Assembly (NCBI RefSeq): GCF_002127325.2
Contig: NC_035449.2
Location: forward strand, 144,250,946 to 144,314,945
From: Helianthus annuus
Taxonomy: Eukaryota; Streptophyta; Magnoliopsida; Asterales; Asteraceae
Length of the DNA stretch: 64,000 nt
Reading direction: 5' to 3'
Made by a program: the position numbers and the translations under genes. Under the pieces are notes generated by a model, which made no database searches, was not told where the DNA came from, and saw only the letters and a program-made list of their open reading frames with translations. Of this stretch, positions 1-9,933 are shown one piece after another. Numbering within the stretch: the stretch's first letter is position 1; every line of letters begins with the position of its first letter.

Positions 1-129
1 TTTTGTAATTTTAAATATTTGGATCAACATGATTAGTGGCTAGATCCTGGTCAGCCGCACGCCTCGCGGTTAAACCCCGCATGTGGAACTTTAGGGTGTG
101 AAAGCAGGCGTCTTTTTGAGTATCTCGAA

Positions 130-768
130 CTCTTGAATTAGTCCATGGTGATTTGTGTGGACTAATTTCCTCGGTAACTATGAAAGGTAATTTTTATATT
201 TTAGTTTTGATTGATGATTTCTCATGATATATGTGATCTTACTTGTTAAAGGAGGAAAGTGGAGCATTCAAACAATAAATACTTTAAGGCGATGGTGGAA
301 AAAGAGACAGATAATTTACTCAAAACCTTGCGAGCTGATAGAGGTGGAGAGTTTACTTCCCGAGCGTTTAATCATTTTTTGTGATGAAGAGGGTGTTACG
401 AGACACTTGACAACCCCTAATACACCACAACAAAACGGTGTGGTCGAGCGTCGAAACCGAACACTTATGGAGATGGTTCAGAGCATAATGAAAGCAATAA
501 AATTTCCACCTATTTATGGGGTGAAGTGGTTTGACATGTGACTTATTTGATCAACCAGTCTCCTAAGCGTGCATTGGTGGGAGCTACTTCGTATGAAAAA
601 TACAAAGGTAAACAACCTAATTTAGAACATGTTAAAGTTTTTCGTTGTATTGCTTTTGCAAAAGTCAAGACGGATGTTCAAAAGCTCGATGCTCTGTTCG
701 ATATTTTGGTGCATCTTGGAAGCAAACTCGGGTCCAAAGGGTACCGATTATATGATCCGAGAACTTGA
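130..768 (+). pseudogene. Copia integrase fragment
   Basis: In broken frames the sequence reads HGDLCG, then LIDDFS (about 205-222), then LRADRGGEF (about 328-354), then TPQQNGVVERRNRT (about 424-465). These are the hallmarks of the copia integrase core, including the second catalytic Asp in the DRGGEF context and the Glu of VVER. Frame changes occur near 225-330 and at about 538. The 538-768 part matches the usual region after the core (INQSPKRAL and a VFRCIAF-like stretch) and ends at a TGA. The enzyme would join element cDNA to host DNA; this copy cannot encode it. Confidence 0.85.
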
Positions 769-1256
769 GAAATTGTGGTAAATAGAGACATGGAATTTGA
801 CGAAGCAAGGGGTGCAAGTGGAATAAAAGTGTTGAAAATCATACCGGAAGCAAAATCGAACTGGGTTACTTTACTGTTTACTGGGGTAGTGTGATTGATA
901 TTGGCATTGGGTCAATAAATCCAAGCCCAATGATGTCAGAAACAACTCTGTGCAGCCTCGAATCACGTCAGAATAGCCCAAAATTAGCTCCTAGTAGCCC
1001 AGAAAATACCTAGAAACTACCTAGAGCAACTTAGAAACTGTCCAGAGTAGCCCATAAATTGTAGATATTGTAACCGAAAATGAATTTGGTCAGGCTTTCC
1101 ACTTGTCAGTCTATTTTACCTGTTAAATATAATGACTACAAATTAAATACGTGTGAATTGCTTTTAATTGATGACGAACCCGCTAATTTTGGTGAAGAAA
1201 AATTAAAGTGGGAATGGGTAATGTGAGAACAAATTAATTCGAGTGAACAAAACCGT
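769..1256 (+). other. Degraded linker between copia IN and RT
   Basis: No open frame of useful length is present. Short stretches continue the pol frame (for example EIVVNRDMEFDEA at 769-807), after which the sequence becomes A/T-rich and full of stops. In 910-1060 the phrase 'agcccagaaa/tagccca' recurs, which suggests local degenerate repetition. No gene is supported here. Confidence 0.6.
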
Positions 1257-2525
1257 ATGTGGAAACTTGTGGATTTACCAAAAGGCGTTAAACCAATTGA
1301 TTTAAAGTGGATTTTCAAAATTAAAAAGAATGCAGATGGAACAATTAATAAATACAAAGTGATATTTGTAGCAAAAGGGTACGCGCAGAAACAAGGTATT
1401 GATTTTGATGAAGTTTTTACACCGGTTGCGCGAATTGAAACGACCCGGATTCTTATTTCTCTTGTAGATGTGGAATGTTGGGAATACACCATTTAGATAT
1501 GAAAACGGCGTTTTTACATGGTGAATTGGAGGAAGATGTTTATGTACTTCAACCCAAGGATTCGTTAAACCGAAAGAAGATCACAAAGTTTACAAGCTTT
1601 TGAAGGCGTTGTAAAGGTTAAGGCAAACACTGAGGGCTTGGAATATCAAGTTAGATTCCATGTTGAAGACTTTGAAATTCCATCGGTGTACTAAAGAACA
1701 AGCCGTGTAATGAAAGATTGTGGGTAATTCTTTACTGATCTTAGTCGTGTATGTTGATGACATATTCGTTACAGGTTCAAGTTTGTCTATTATTAATGAG
1801 TTCACGAAAGAAATGGCAAACGGTTTGACATGTCTAATCTTGGAAAATTAACGTATTATTTGGGTATCGATGTTTCACAAGACGTGAATGGAATTAAAAT
1901 CAAATAGGAAGCATACGCCTGGAAGATTTTAAAAGAAGTGAGGATGCATGAGTGTAATTCGGTTCCTGTTCCAATGGACCCGAATTTAAAGTTATCAAAA
2001 GCCAGAGATGAAGTTGAAGTTGAAGCAACCAATTATCGAAAAATAGTTGGGTGTTTGCGTTATCTACTTCAGACGCGTCCGGATCTCACTTATTCAGTGG
2101 GCATTGTAAGTCGGTACATGCGAAATCCAAGCCAAAGTCATGCAGTAGCTATAAAACAGATTCTCTGATATTTGAAGCGAACCGCGGGCTATGGAAATAC
2201 TTATCTGAGAAAAGCAGAAGGTGTATTACGTGGCTACAGTGATAGTAGGTACAATCTTGATGCTGGTGATGGTCATAGTACTACGAGACACGTGTTTTAT
2301 TATGGTTCTGCACCAATTACTTGGTGTTCACAGAAATAGAGTACCATGGCGTTATTATTTTGTGAAGCTGAATACATGGCAGCTAGTTTAGCAGCTTGTC
2401 AGACTATTTGGTTACGTGAGTTGATAAGTGAAGTTACTAGAAGACAACCGCAAAAAGTGATGGTAAAGGTGGATAATACTTCAGCAATTGTCTTAGTGAA
2501 AAACCCGGTGTTCCATAATTGAAGA
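1257..2525 (+). pseudogene. Copia reverse transcriptase and RNase H fragment
   Basis: The 1257-1496 piece begins with the typical copia RT entry (WKLVDLPKG, then KWIFKIK and AKGYAQ) and includes DEVFTPVAR. Frameshifts follow. The RT active site is readable as YVDDIF at about 1749-1766. The segment 1938-2168 carries the connection to RNase H (NYRKIVGCLRYL, RPDLTYSVG). RNase H motifs continue in other frames (ITWCSQK then a stop, CEAEYMA, VDNTSAI) to about 2520. At least four frame changes and several stops make this an old pseudogene. It ends where the Tat LTR starts. Confidence 0.85.
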
Positions 2526-2530
2526 AACAC

Positions 2531-2963
2531 TGACCTTATGGGTAAGCTTCGGCTAGGACTTCAACTCTTTGGCGATTCGAACAGCTAACTTCAAAACCAA
2601 ACACCGTTAGGACTCGTTACAGGAATAGGGTTATTCCTGTAACCACCCTCCGGCGTGAGAATAAGTCTCAGTTTGGGAGAAAGAAAGTATGAATGTAGGG
2701 AGAGAGAGTAAACTAGAGCAAGATGATTCGTACCTTTGATGTTTACCTCTATTTATAGTTTACCATTAGGGTTTCCCCTAACTTAGGATGGGCTCTGATA
2801 AGTTAGGGATTTGCATGATCTTCCCAAAAGTTTGGGGATTTGGTTACGTAGTTTATCCATGAAGAATAGAACATTTCAGAATAAACATGTGTAATTAAAT
2901 ATTTATAATAAAATAATAGGTGATGACGGGGTCGGGTTAGCCGATCCGGGTCATACCTCGTCA
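2531..2963 (-). repeat. 3' LTR of the Tat element
   Basis: On the minus strand the segment starts TGACGAGG and ends AAGGTCA, so it has the TG...CA ends of an LTR. A purine tract (ACTGGGGGACA) lies immediately upstream of its start at about 2964-2974. A TATA box (CTATAAATAG) reads on the minus strand at 2749-2758, about 205 bp into the LTR. The partner LTR is not in the window, so both boundaries are inferred from motifs. The 5 bp before it (AACAC, 2526-2530) would be the target-site duplication, but the other copy cannot be seen. Confidence 0.6.
2749..2758 (-). promoter_or_regulatory. TATA box in the Tat LTR
   Basis: CTATAAATAG reads on the minus strand inside the inferred LTR, oriented toward lower coordinates. 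As this is the 3' LTR copy it would drive flanking DNA. The matching 5' LTR is missing. Confidence 0.6.
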
Positions 2964-3204
2964 TGTCCCCCAGTCCGAAGTTATGAAATGAAATTCATGA
3001 AATCGGACTAAAAAAGGAAAAAGTTAAAATTCCCCCTTTGAGTGTAAGTTTCTCGAGTGGGGTACCGTTAAGTTTTTTGAAAAATGGCGGCGATGGGAAA
3101 GGATGTGACAGTTAAGTCATCATTAGGATGACAGTTGTACCTCCCCTGTCTTGACGCGTGTTACCATCCGTTTGCCTTTTCGAATTCGAAAGGTTGTAAT
3201 CCCT

Positions 3205-3213
3205 TATAAATAG
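3205..3213 (+). promoter_or_regulatory. TATA box for the antisense ORF
   Basis: TATAAATAG lies 76 bp upstream of the plus-strand ATG at 3289, a normal spacing for a plant promoter with a short leader. It faces against the direction of the surrounding Tat element, so the antisense ORF appears to have its own promoter rather than using the LTR. Confidence 0.6.
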
Positions 3214-3288
3214 GTTTCCCGTTTAGGGTTTGGGATTACATTTCCATCCTTGTTCACAACCACTTTCTTCAACTTCTTGATTCCAAAA

Positions 3289-6119
3289 ATGGGTTCCAAA
3301 ACCGGCGAGTCCTCTTCTTCTGCCCAAGCAAGTTCTGATGCCCTATATGTCAAATGGGGGCTTGTATCTTTCAACAACCTTGTTCAAGAGTACGACATTA
3401 GGGAAGAGTGGAATCCAGTGCTGCCATCAAAGACAGATACGACATTTCCATTGAAAAAGGGTAAAATTACTCTGTTTAGTGATTTTTCAAATTCTGCAAC
3501 TTCCGATTGCCAATCACCAAGTTTTGTAAGTTGGTTCTTAACCATTACCCCATTCACATTTCCCAACTGCATCCGTTAGGGTTGGTCAAACTTTGACAGT
3601 TTGAATTTGCTTGTACAGCCCTGGGTCATTTCCCTGAACTTACTGTTTTTAGGGCTTTTTTCGTTCTCGTTTGGAAATCCCCATTTTTCACCTTTGATAG
3701 GAGGGACACCAATGTGTCCTGTTTGAGGGACATCCCTGCCAGTTCCAGGGATAAGGAATGGAAGAAAAAGTTCTTCTATATTGATGTCGGTGTTATTCCC
3801 GGGGAAATGCAGTGGAGGGAGATGGGACCCAAGGACAAACTTAAAGACGATGGTCCCCCAAAAGATGCGCATGTTGAAAACACCCTGTTAAAGAGATTGT
3901 GTCAATGTCCCTCCTAGTGCACAGTGATTCCGGAGGGAGCCTTGGTGATGGCAGGAATGAGCCTGCTATGGCGTGATATCAGGTTGTATCCTTCCTTTCA
4001 AAGGGATGATGAAGGTATGTGGCCCTTTGTCTTGGATTTATCCCGTTAAATGTGTTATAATTAATGTATGTGAATGTCCAACAGGTAAGTGGAGTTTATG
4101 TGAATGGCCACGGATCGCGTGATTGGTGAACAAGAACCTGATGTACTGAAGATTCATCTTGAGCAGTTTTTGCTACCTGCTGTGCCGGCGGATCCGTCTG
4201 CTTACATTTCCCAACCTCCCCCAGCGGGGGAGGTGGTGTTTCTGCTGTAGAAGCGAAAAAACCAATCCGGGTGAAGGTCACCGGGAGGAAGTACATGGTC
4301 GCTGGGGCCGCTACTTCCGCTGTTGCGGTTGGCGTTTCGGTGCCCGCTGGGGGTGTTGCCATTACATCCGCTGCTGCTGAGTTGGTGAGTCCAACTCGCG
4401 CATTGAAGAAACGAAAAGTTATTCCTCCCCTGACTGCTTTTCAAGCTATCCAAACCGCTTATGCCTTGCCCACCGGTGAGTAACTTTATTTGTGGGTGTA
4501 AGTGTGGATTTTGTATGCTATGTTGCTGAACATCTGATTTGACACAGGTTCTATTGCTGAGGTTCAAGTTGAGGGTGTGTCCTCTATCCCCTTGTCATCT
4601 GCGGATGTTATGCCTTCCGCTACAAGCGGACCAAGCCTTTCAGAACTTATATCTCAGGCGAGTGCCGCCGCTGTTAGTTACGCCATGCCACCTCCCATGC
4701 CCACAACCGCTGTGGCTGTGACAACCGGTCTGGTTTCTACATCACTGGCTTCCAGTGTCACCCCCACATCCTTGTTTGACTCCCCCTTTAGCATTTTTCT
4801 GCATCCGGAAAGGAGATGCCAACAGTGTCCGTTGCTCATGAGGCAACCAGTGCCAGAGATACCGCCGTGAGCGATGCTGGGGGATCTAGCAACGGAATTG
4901 TTGATGATGGGGCCCGTTTAGGCGATGATCTTTATCTGCCCACTATTAATTGGAATCCAAATGTGCAAGACAAGCGTTATCAGCCTAAGTAGAAGATAGT
5001 GGAGTCATCAAGATTGATCTTCCCCCAGTGGTACATCTCTGGGTTGAGCGTGCATATCCCCCGGCTGAGTCAGCCTATTTTGAGGGGTTAAATAATGAGA
5101 ATTTGATGACTGCCACGATGGTGGATTCCGTTAGTCAGCCTCGGAGGCTAGCAGAAATCCGACGCCGGTGGATGCATGATAAAAATGAGCTCCACCAGGC
5201 GCGGGTTGCTATTCAGGAGCTGAAGGATGAAAATATCGTTTGGAAAGTCAACTCCAAGCTGCTTGTCTGAGGGAGAGCATGTTTGTTTCTGAGAAAAGCA
5301 AAGCAGAGGATGATTTAAAGCGTGTGATGACCCATCTTGTTGAAGAGAGAATACTGTGGGCCCGCGATATAGCGGAGAAGGATCGAGTCCTTGCTCATGC
5401 TAAAATTGTCCAAGAAGAATTGGAATGCAAGGCGGTTGCTGAGGCTCAAAAGGTGAGATCTGAGATGTCTGCTAAAATGAAAAAGTTCCGAATTGGCACT
5501 GATTTTGTGTCTCAGGTGCAGGAGTGGTACCAAGCTCTAACTGTGGAGTTAGAGGCGTCCAATGCCAAGGCTCAAGCCAAACAGGTTGAATTGGAGGAGC
5601 GGGAGGATCAACTTAGGAAACTTTAGTAACAATGTGACTCCCATGTCTCCGTGAAGAATAAACTTGTTGAGTCTTCCGCCACCCACTAGGCATGCCTTAA
5701 AGAGGCAGAAAGTGCATTGGAGCAATCAAACGCTGAGGTGGATAGCTTGACCAGCCAACTTGCTGGATTACGAGGTGACAGGAATTGGTTGATAACCAAT
5801 GGCCTGGTTGGGGCGTTCGAGTACCTACGCCAATCAGAGTCTTTTACGGCTTTGTTGGACCGTCTTTCTGCGGCTGCTATCAATCGGGTCACCATGATAG
5901 CGTTTACCATGGTGACTTTGAATGCCAACAATAGATAAGATTGCTCCCGTGTTTCACACAAAAAGAGGCAAACTGCAGGGAGATATGGCGGATGCTCTTG
6001 AGGCGGCTTGTAATGATCCGCTGCCCGCGTATGCGGAACTGATGGACAAAGTGACCGAAGACGGCGTGGACTCCTTACGCCTAATGTTGGACCCAGCGGA
6101 GGAGTCTGAAGAGGAATGA
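3289..6119 (+). pseudogene. Antisense extra ORF of the Tat element (gypsy-type transposon domain protein), decayed
   Basis: The ATG at 3289 opens a Ser-rich N-terminus (MGSKTGESSSS). It is followed, in several frames, by the plant domain usually named 'putative gypsy type transposase' (for example FELACTALGHFPEL-like text near 3595-3640 and DKEWKKKFFYIDVG at about 3749-3790). Downstream are an Ala/Val/Thr-rich linker (4271-4870) and a long Lys/Glu-rich coiled coil (5028-5900), with an acidic tail ending EESEEE at 6119. Two intron-like interruptions fit: GTATGT...CAACAG (4015-4084) and GTGAGT...ACACAG (4476-4547). Stops or frameshifts occur near 3500-3590, 3916, 5268 and 5624, so this copy is dead. 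The molecular function of the family is unknown. The name comes from association with gypsy elements, and no transposase activity should be assumed. Confidence 0.7.
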
Positions 6120-6379
6120 GTGTTTTACTTTGTTTGTTATGTACACTATTCCTTAGATATTTTGTGTAAACACTGTTTTGTTTGGGGTGCGTGTAAGCAC
6201 TCGATTTCTTGTCAGACATTTAATGCTAATATCATGATGAATGACGTCGCCGTTTGCCTAAATGTGGCGATTTGATGTGTAATGATGACTTTTTATTAAT
6301 TTTGCTATCGTCACCACTGTCAGACCCCTTAGACTTGTATAAATTAAGTCTTTTTTTCTAAATTTGGTAATTTGAAAAG
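6120..6379 (+). other. Spacer downstream of the antisense ORF
   Basis: A T-rich 260-bp stretch with no ORF follows the EESEEE stop. It probably contains the 3' untranslated region of the antisense transcript. No clear poly(A) signal was identified. Confidence 0.4.
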
Positions 6380-6502
6380 ATGGGGCGAAAGTGCCGTAGT
6401 CAGAAAGTTTCCGATGTATTACGACGTCTGGATGCAGCCGATGCTCTGGTTCATCTTCAAGTTCCGGTGACAGAAGAGATGATTAGAGGTGTGGAGAGAA
6501 AC
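6380..6502 (+). pseudogene. 5' segment of a second plus-strand ORF, cut by the Tekay insertion
   Basis: An ATG at 6380 opens a 41-codon frame (MGRKCRSQKV start; basic N-terminus, then VLRRLDAADALVHLQV) that reaches exactly to the LTR at 6503. Skipping the inserted element and one copy of the GAAAC duplication, the same frame continues from 20585 for 59 codons to a TAG at 20762. An uninterrupted frame across a 14-kb insertion supports this as real coding sequence when the insertion occurred. The product is not recognised. It lies downstream of the coiled-coil antisense ORF on the same strand and might be its last exon or a separate gene. Confidence 0.5.
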
Positions 6503-9500
6503 TGTCACACCCTGGCTTTGCGGAAGCGTGGTTAATTTGGTGTGACTTCTTAATACCATAGCTTAATCATAACAAAGCTATATGAATTAAAAATATGCAA
6601 GATCATCCATTAAAATAAAAATATCAAAACATTGTCTTAACGGGCTAACACCCTAACAACCATAAACTTGTTCACCAAACATTACAAATTCAATCTTAAC
6701 ATAAACATGATTCAAGGACTGTGACTTGTCCAGGAAAGAGTCACATTCCCCGAACCCTGGATGACCTCGGTGACTAATGCAGCGGAAAACATGCCATACC
6801 GTGCCAGATCTTTAATTCCCTGAAATACATGTAAGTTGAAAAATCAACAATAATGTTGAGCGAGTTCATGTGAAAGTGAGTAAATAAACCTTTGTATTTA
6901 TCAAAACCCTGGTATGTAGCAAATAAGGAAAAAGAGATCACCAATGGTTTGCAAGGCCATTGATATGTGTGAAGTGCAAGTAGGAAGACTCAAACCTAGC
7001 GGATTTATGCGTCGGGCACTAAGTCACCCCGAGGTCCGTTATGCTGGACCTGGGGCTGGGCTCGCTACACCCAGATAGATCTACCGCTCCTGTCCCTCGG
7101 TCCTACAATGAGGATTAATGGCCTCAAGTTTCCGCCTACCCACTCACATGATCTAAGTAACAAACCTCCTTACGCTAACCATACCATGTATAAAGTATTC
7201 ATAAACATTGTAACATGTATTTCACCCCCGCAGTTTAGAAAACTGAAAACAGCTAAGAGAAAAGGGGGACATGAACTCACAGTCAGTGTGTCGCTATACC
7301 AAGTACTCTGAACGTCAGGCAGCTGTGCAACGACCTACAGGTGCTAATTCTATTAGACGGATGGCCGTGCCTTAGCTTTATAGTTTACATTTTTTTTGGG
7401 GAAGCAGTTAGACAACCGTTCCTTGTATATAGTTGGTAATTTAATTTCCTTCCCAAGGATGGGGGATTTAATACATGTGTATTTGTATCATCTCATTAAG
7501 TCCCACTTAATATATTTTTACTTTTCATTCCAAAATATAAATATTTTTCTCAAAAATATTATATTTTCTCTTCACATAATACTTTCCAAAATAATGCGTT
7601 GACAAAATACGCGTTCATGAATATTTTCGTGTAATGCGTAAGTTACGTTTTTGTAGTCGTGTGGTAATAATAATTACCGTTGTAACTTATATGTTCGTCG
7701 TGTAAGCGTTCGTATTATTTTGGATTTTACAATGCTTGTAAATATTATTTTTACTCTAAAAATAATATTTGTATATTTTCACAAAATAATCATAAACAGT
7801 GTTGTGAAAAATATATTTATCGAATAATTATTTATCACGTTTAGTTTTTGTGAAAATCCCACCTCCGATTATTTGTAAATAAAGTCGTGGCGAAATATAT
7901 TTTGAAATATATCAAAAATAATCCTAACACTTGCAAATATTTCTAAGTGCTATATTTTTAGAAAAATTTCGCCAGAGTTTCCCCTGTAACTGGAGGTGGC
8001 CACGCTTTCAAGCGTATCATTTTCTTTTACAAAATCATTTCAACACTTCTTTAAATCAACCAATCAATTTCCAACACATCAAACTAATCGACAAGTATGT
8101 AAAATCGCATAATCACATGAACTTGTGGTTTTTCCGAAAACTATAGCGTAGATCCCGTTATATTTTGTGGATCTATGTGTAAAGTAACTAAATTTTGTAA
8201 AAACCTCGCTTTTAGAATAAATCATCCTTTACAACTTCCCGACAACTTTTATAAAAATTGTTACTTTGTCGGATCTTTCGTTTCACAAGTGTTTATACAC
8301 TTGTAGTTTGTAAAAATCATATTTGTTAGTGTGTCATCCGACTTTTATAAAACATGATTTTCTCAACACTTGGTTCTACGAAAATACCACTTGTACATAC
8401 GTAGATCCGCTAGTTTTAAATACTATTTTACAAGTAAAAATACTTTTACACAAGTTCATGTTTCTCGTGTGGTAGAGTTTCACCTTTTAACCCTTGTACC
8501 GATAGAAACAAGCTTATGTCAAGATTCATGATCTTAACAAAGTCGGGTTAAACGATGATCCGAGCCACCACAACGTAGATCGGGCCTCAACAATCACCAT
8601 ATTCAAACACTACAACTTTTACACAACTTATGATCTTTTATCCAACAACACTTGCATTTTTAGTAAACTTTAGAGATTCAAAATGCATGTTTCCGACTTT
8701 TAACCGTTATAAATCTTATTAACCACCTTAGATATGCTCGAGAATGAGTTTTAAACATTATACCTCTAGCTCGGGGCTAGGGAAGAATCTAGGCGAAAAC
8801 GATGTGGATAAAAGCTAAGTAACGAGGTCCTTCCACTTCCGTTTGCTCCAAAGCTCCTAATACGTGACCCGAAAGGCTTGTGTATGCTTGGAATGGATTG
8901 AACAAGACTCGACAATGGATGGGTAACAAGAGGGGAGTTCGGCCGAGAGTTGGGAGGGCAAGGGAGAGAGAGTGATTGTGAGTTGTGGTGAGTGATAATC
9001 CCATGTGTTAAGTCTTGTATTTATAGACAAATCAAATGCCTTAATCCCTTGGTTAATATGTCCTCTTGATTTGAGACAAAGTATATTATTATAATCAAAA
9101 TAGTACCAACCTAGTTACATGGGGATAGAACCGGCCCAGGGGGGGGTCCTATGGTTCGATTTCAAGTGTGTAGTTGGGGCTTAGTTACGTTAAGTAGGTT
9201 AACTTTAGGGGTTAACTCCGTTAGTTGTATGATGTGTTATAATACGGGTGTTAGGGTAATCAGGGACCCTAACTGGCTCAGAAAAAGACCAATAATACTC
9301 ATGGCAATATTTTCATGTTCCGGGTATAGTCCGGTTGTTTGGTTGGATTGTAATCCGTTAAAGTGCTTAAGTAAGCTTTTAAGCGTCGTAAATAATATTT
9401 TTAGCGACACATCTTATTCTGCAAAGTGTCAGGAATATTTCCTCACGTTTTGGCACTTTATTAGTTAGCCAGAAGCTAGTATGTTAATAAAAGTGCTGTG

Positions 9501-9898
9501 TTTTGTGCTTAGAGTACGTTTTAGGCACATCCAATCATTATATCTTATTCCTAGAGACGCAATTCTACAACCCTTGTATCCCTACACACACTATGGGTGT
9601 AGTCAAATATTTCTGGCTCATACAGGCCCTTAGAGGCAGTGTCTGCCTGATGCTGGCTTTATCAGCATGTTCAATAAATTATCCGTTCAAATGCTACTGT
9701 GCTTTTGTGAATCATGTTTGTCACTAGAGTTCAGTAACTAAATAATGTAGTGACGGAAATCAAGGTATGATGCAGATATGTACAAGTATCAACAGTCAAG
9801 TAGCAGTTCATCAGTATTTTCAGTTAAGCACAATAATTAAGCAACAATTAATAGTTAATTAAGTCGTACGGATACCTGGTTTAGTGAGGGTTGTCACA
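6503..9898 (-). repeat. 3' LTR of the Tekay-like element
   Basis: On the minus strand it runs TGTGACAACC...GGGTGTGACA. It matches 17184-20579 almost base for base (both 3396 bp). The 60-105 codon open frames inside it occur at the same places in both LTRs and resemble no protein, so they are not called as genes. The segment 7500-8500 is very A/T-rich. Confidence 0.95.
9017..9026 (-). promoter_or_regulatory. TATA box in the 3' LTR
   Basis: CTATAAATAC reads on the minus strand, about 880 bp from the LTR start. The identical site in the 5' LTR (19699-19708) is the one that would start the genomic RNA. Confidence 0.6.
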
Positions 9899-9909
9899 TT
9901 CTCCCCCCG
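9899..9909 (-). other. Polypurine tract of the Tekay-like element
   Basis: The minus strand reads CGGGGGGAGAA directly before the LTR TGTGACA. It is the expected plus-strand cDNA primer site and fixes the 3' LTR boundary. Confidence 0.85.
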
Positions 9910-9933
9910 TTAGAAAAATTTCGTCCCGAAATT

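Larger units (their letters stand above)
1..2530 (+). mobile_element. Decayed Ty1/copia retrotransposon remnant (oldest layer)
   Basis: Integrase, reverse transcriptase and RNase H fragments follow in Ty1/copia order (IN before RT) on the plus strand, so this is a copia and not a gypsy element. The left part (gag, protease, 5' LTR) lies outside the window. The right end stops just after a copia RNase H C-terminal motif (KNPVFHN, about 2497-2520), where the LTR of the Tat element begins. Many in-frame stops and frameshifts show it is old and inactive. No LTR of this element is visible. Confidence 0.85.

Noticed and set aside
3289..6119. Plus-strand ORF as a host gene
   Set aside because: It lies between pol and the 3' LTR of a Tat element, where antisense extra ORFs of this type are known, and the domain is associated with gypsy elements.
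7108..9727. Short ORFs of 67-105 codons inside the 3.4-kb LTR, repeated at 17789-20408
   Set aside because: They are preserved only because the two LTRs are near-identical copies. Neither composition nor motifs suggest a protein, and most overlap A/T-rich noncoding sequence.
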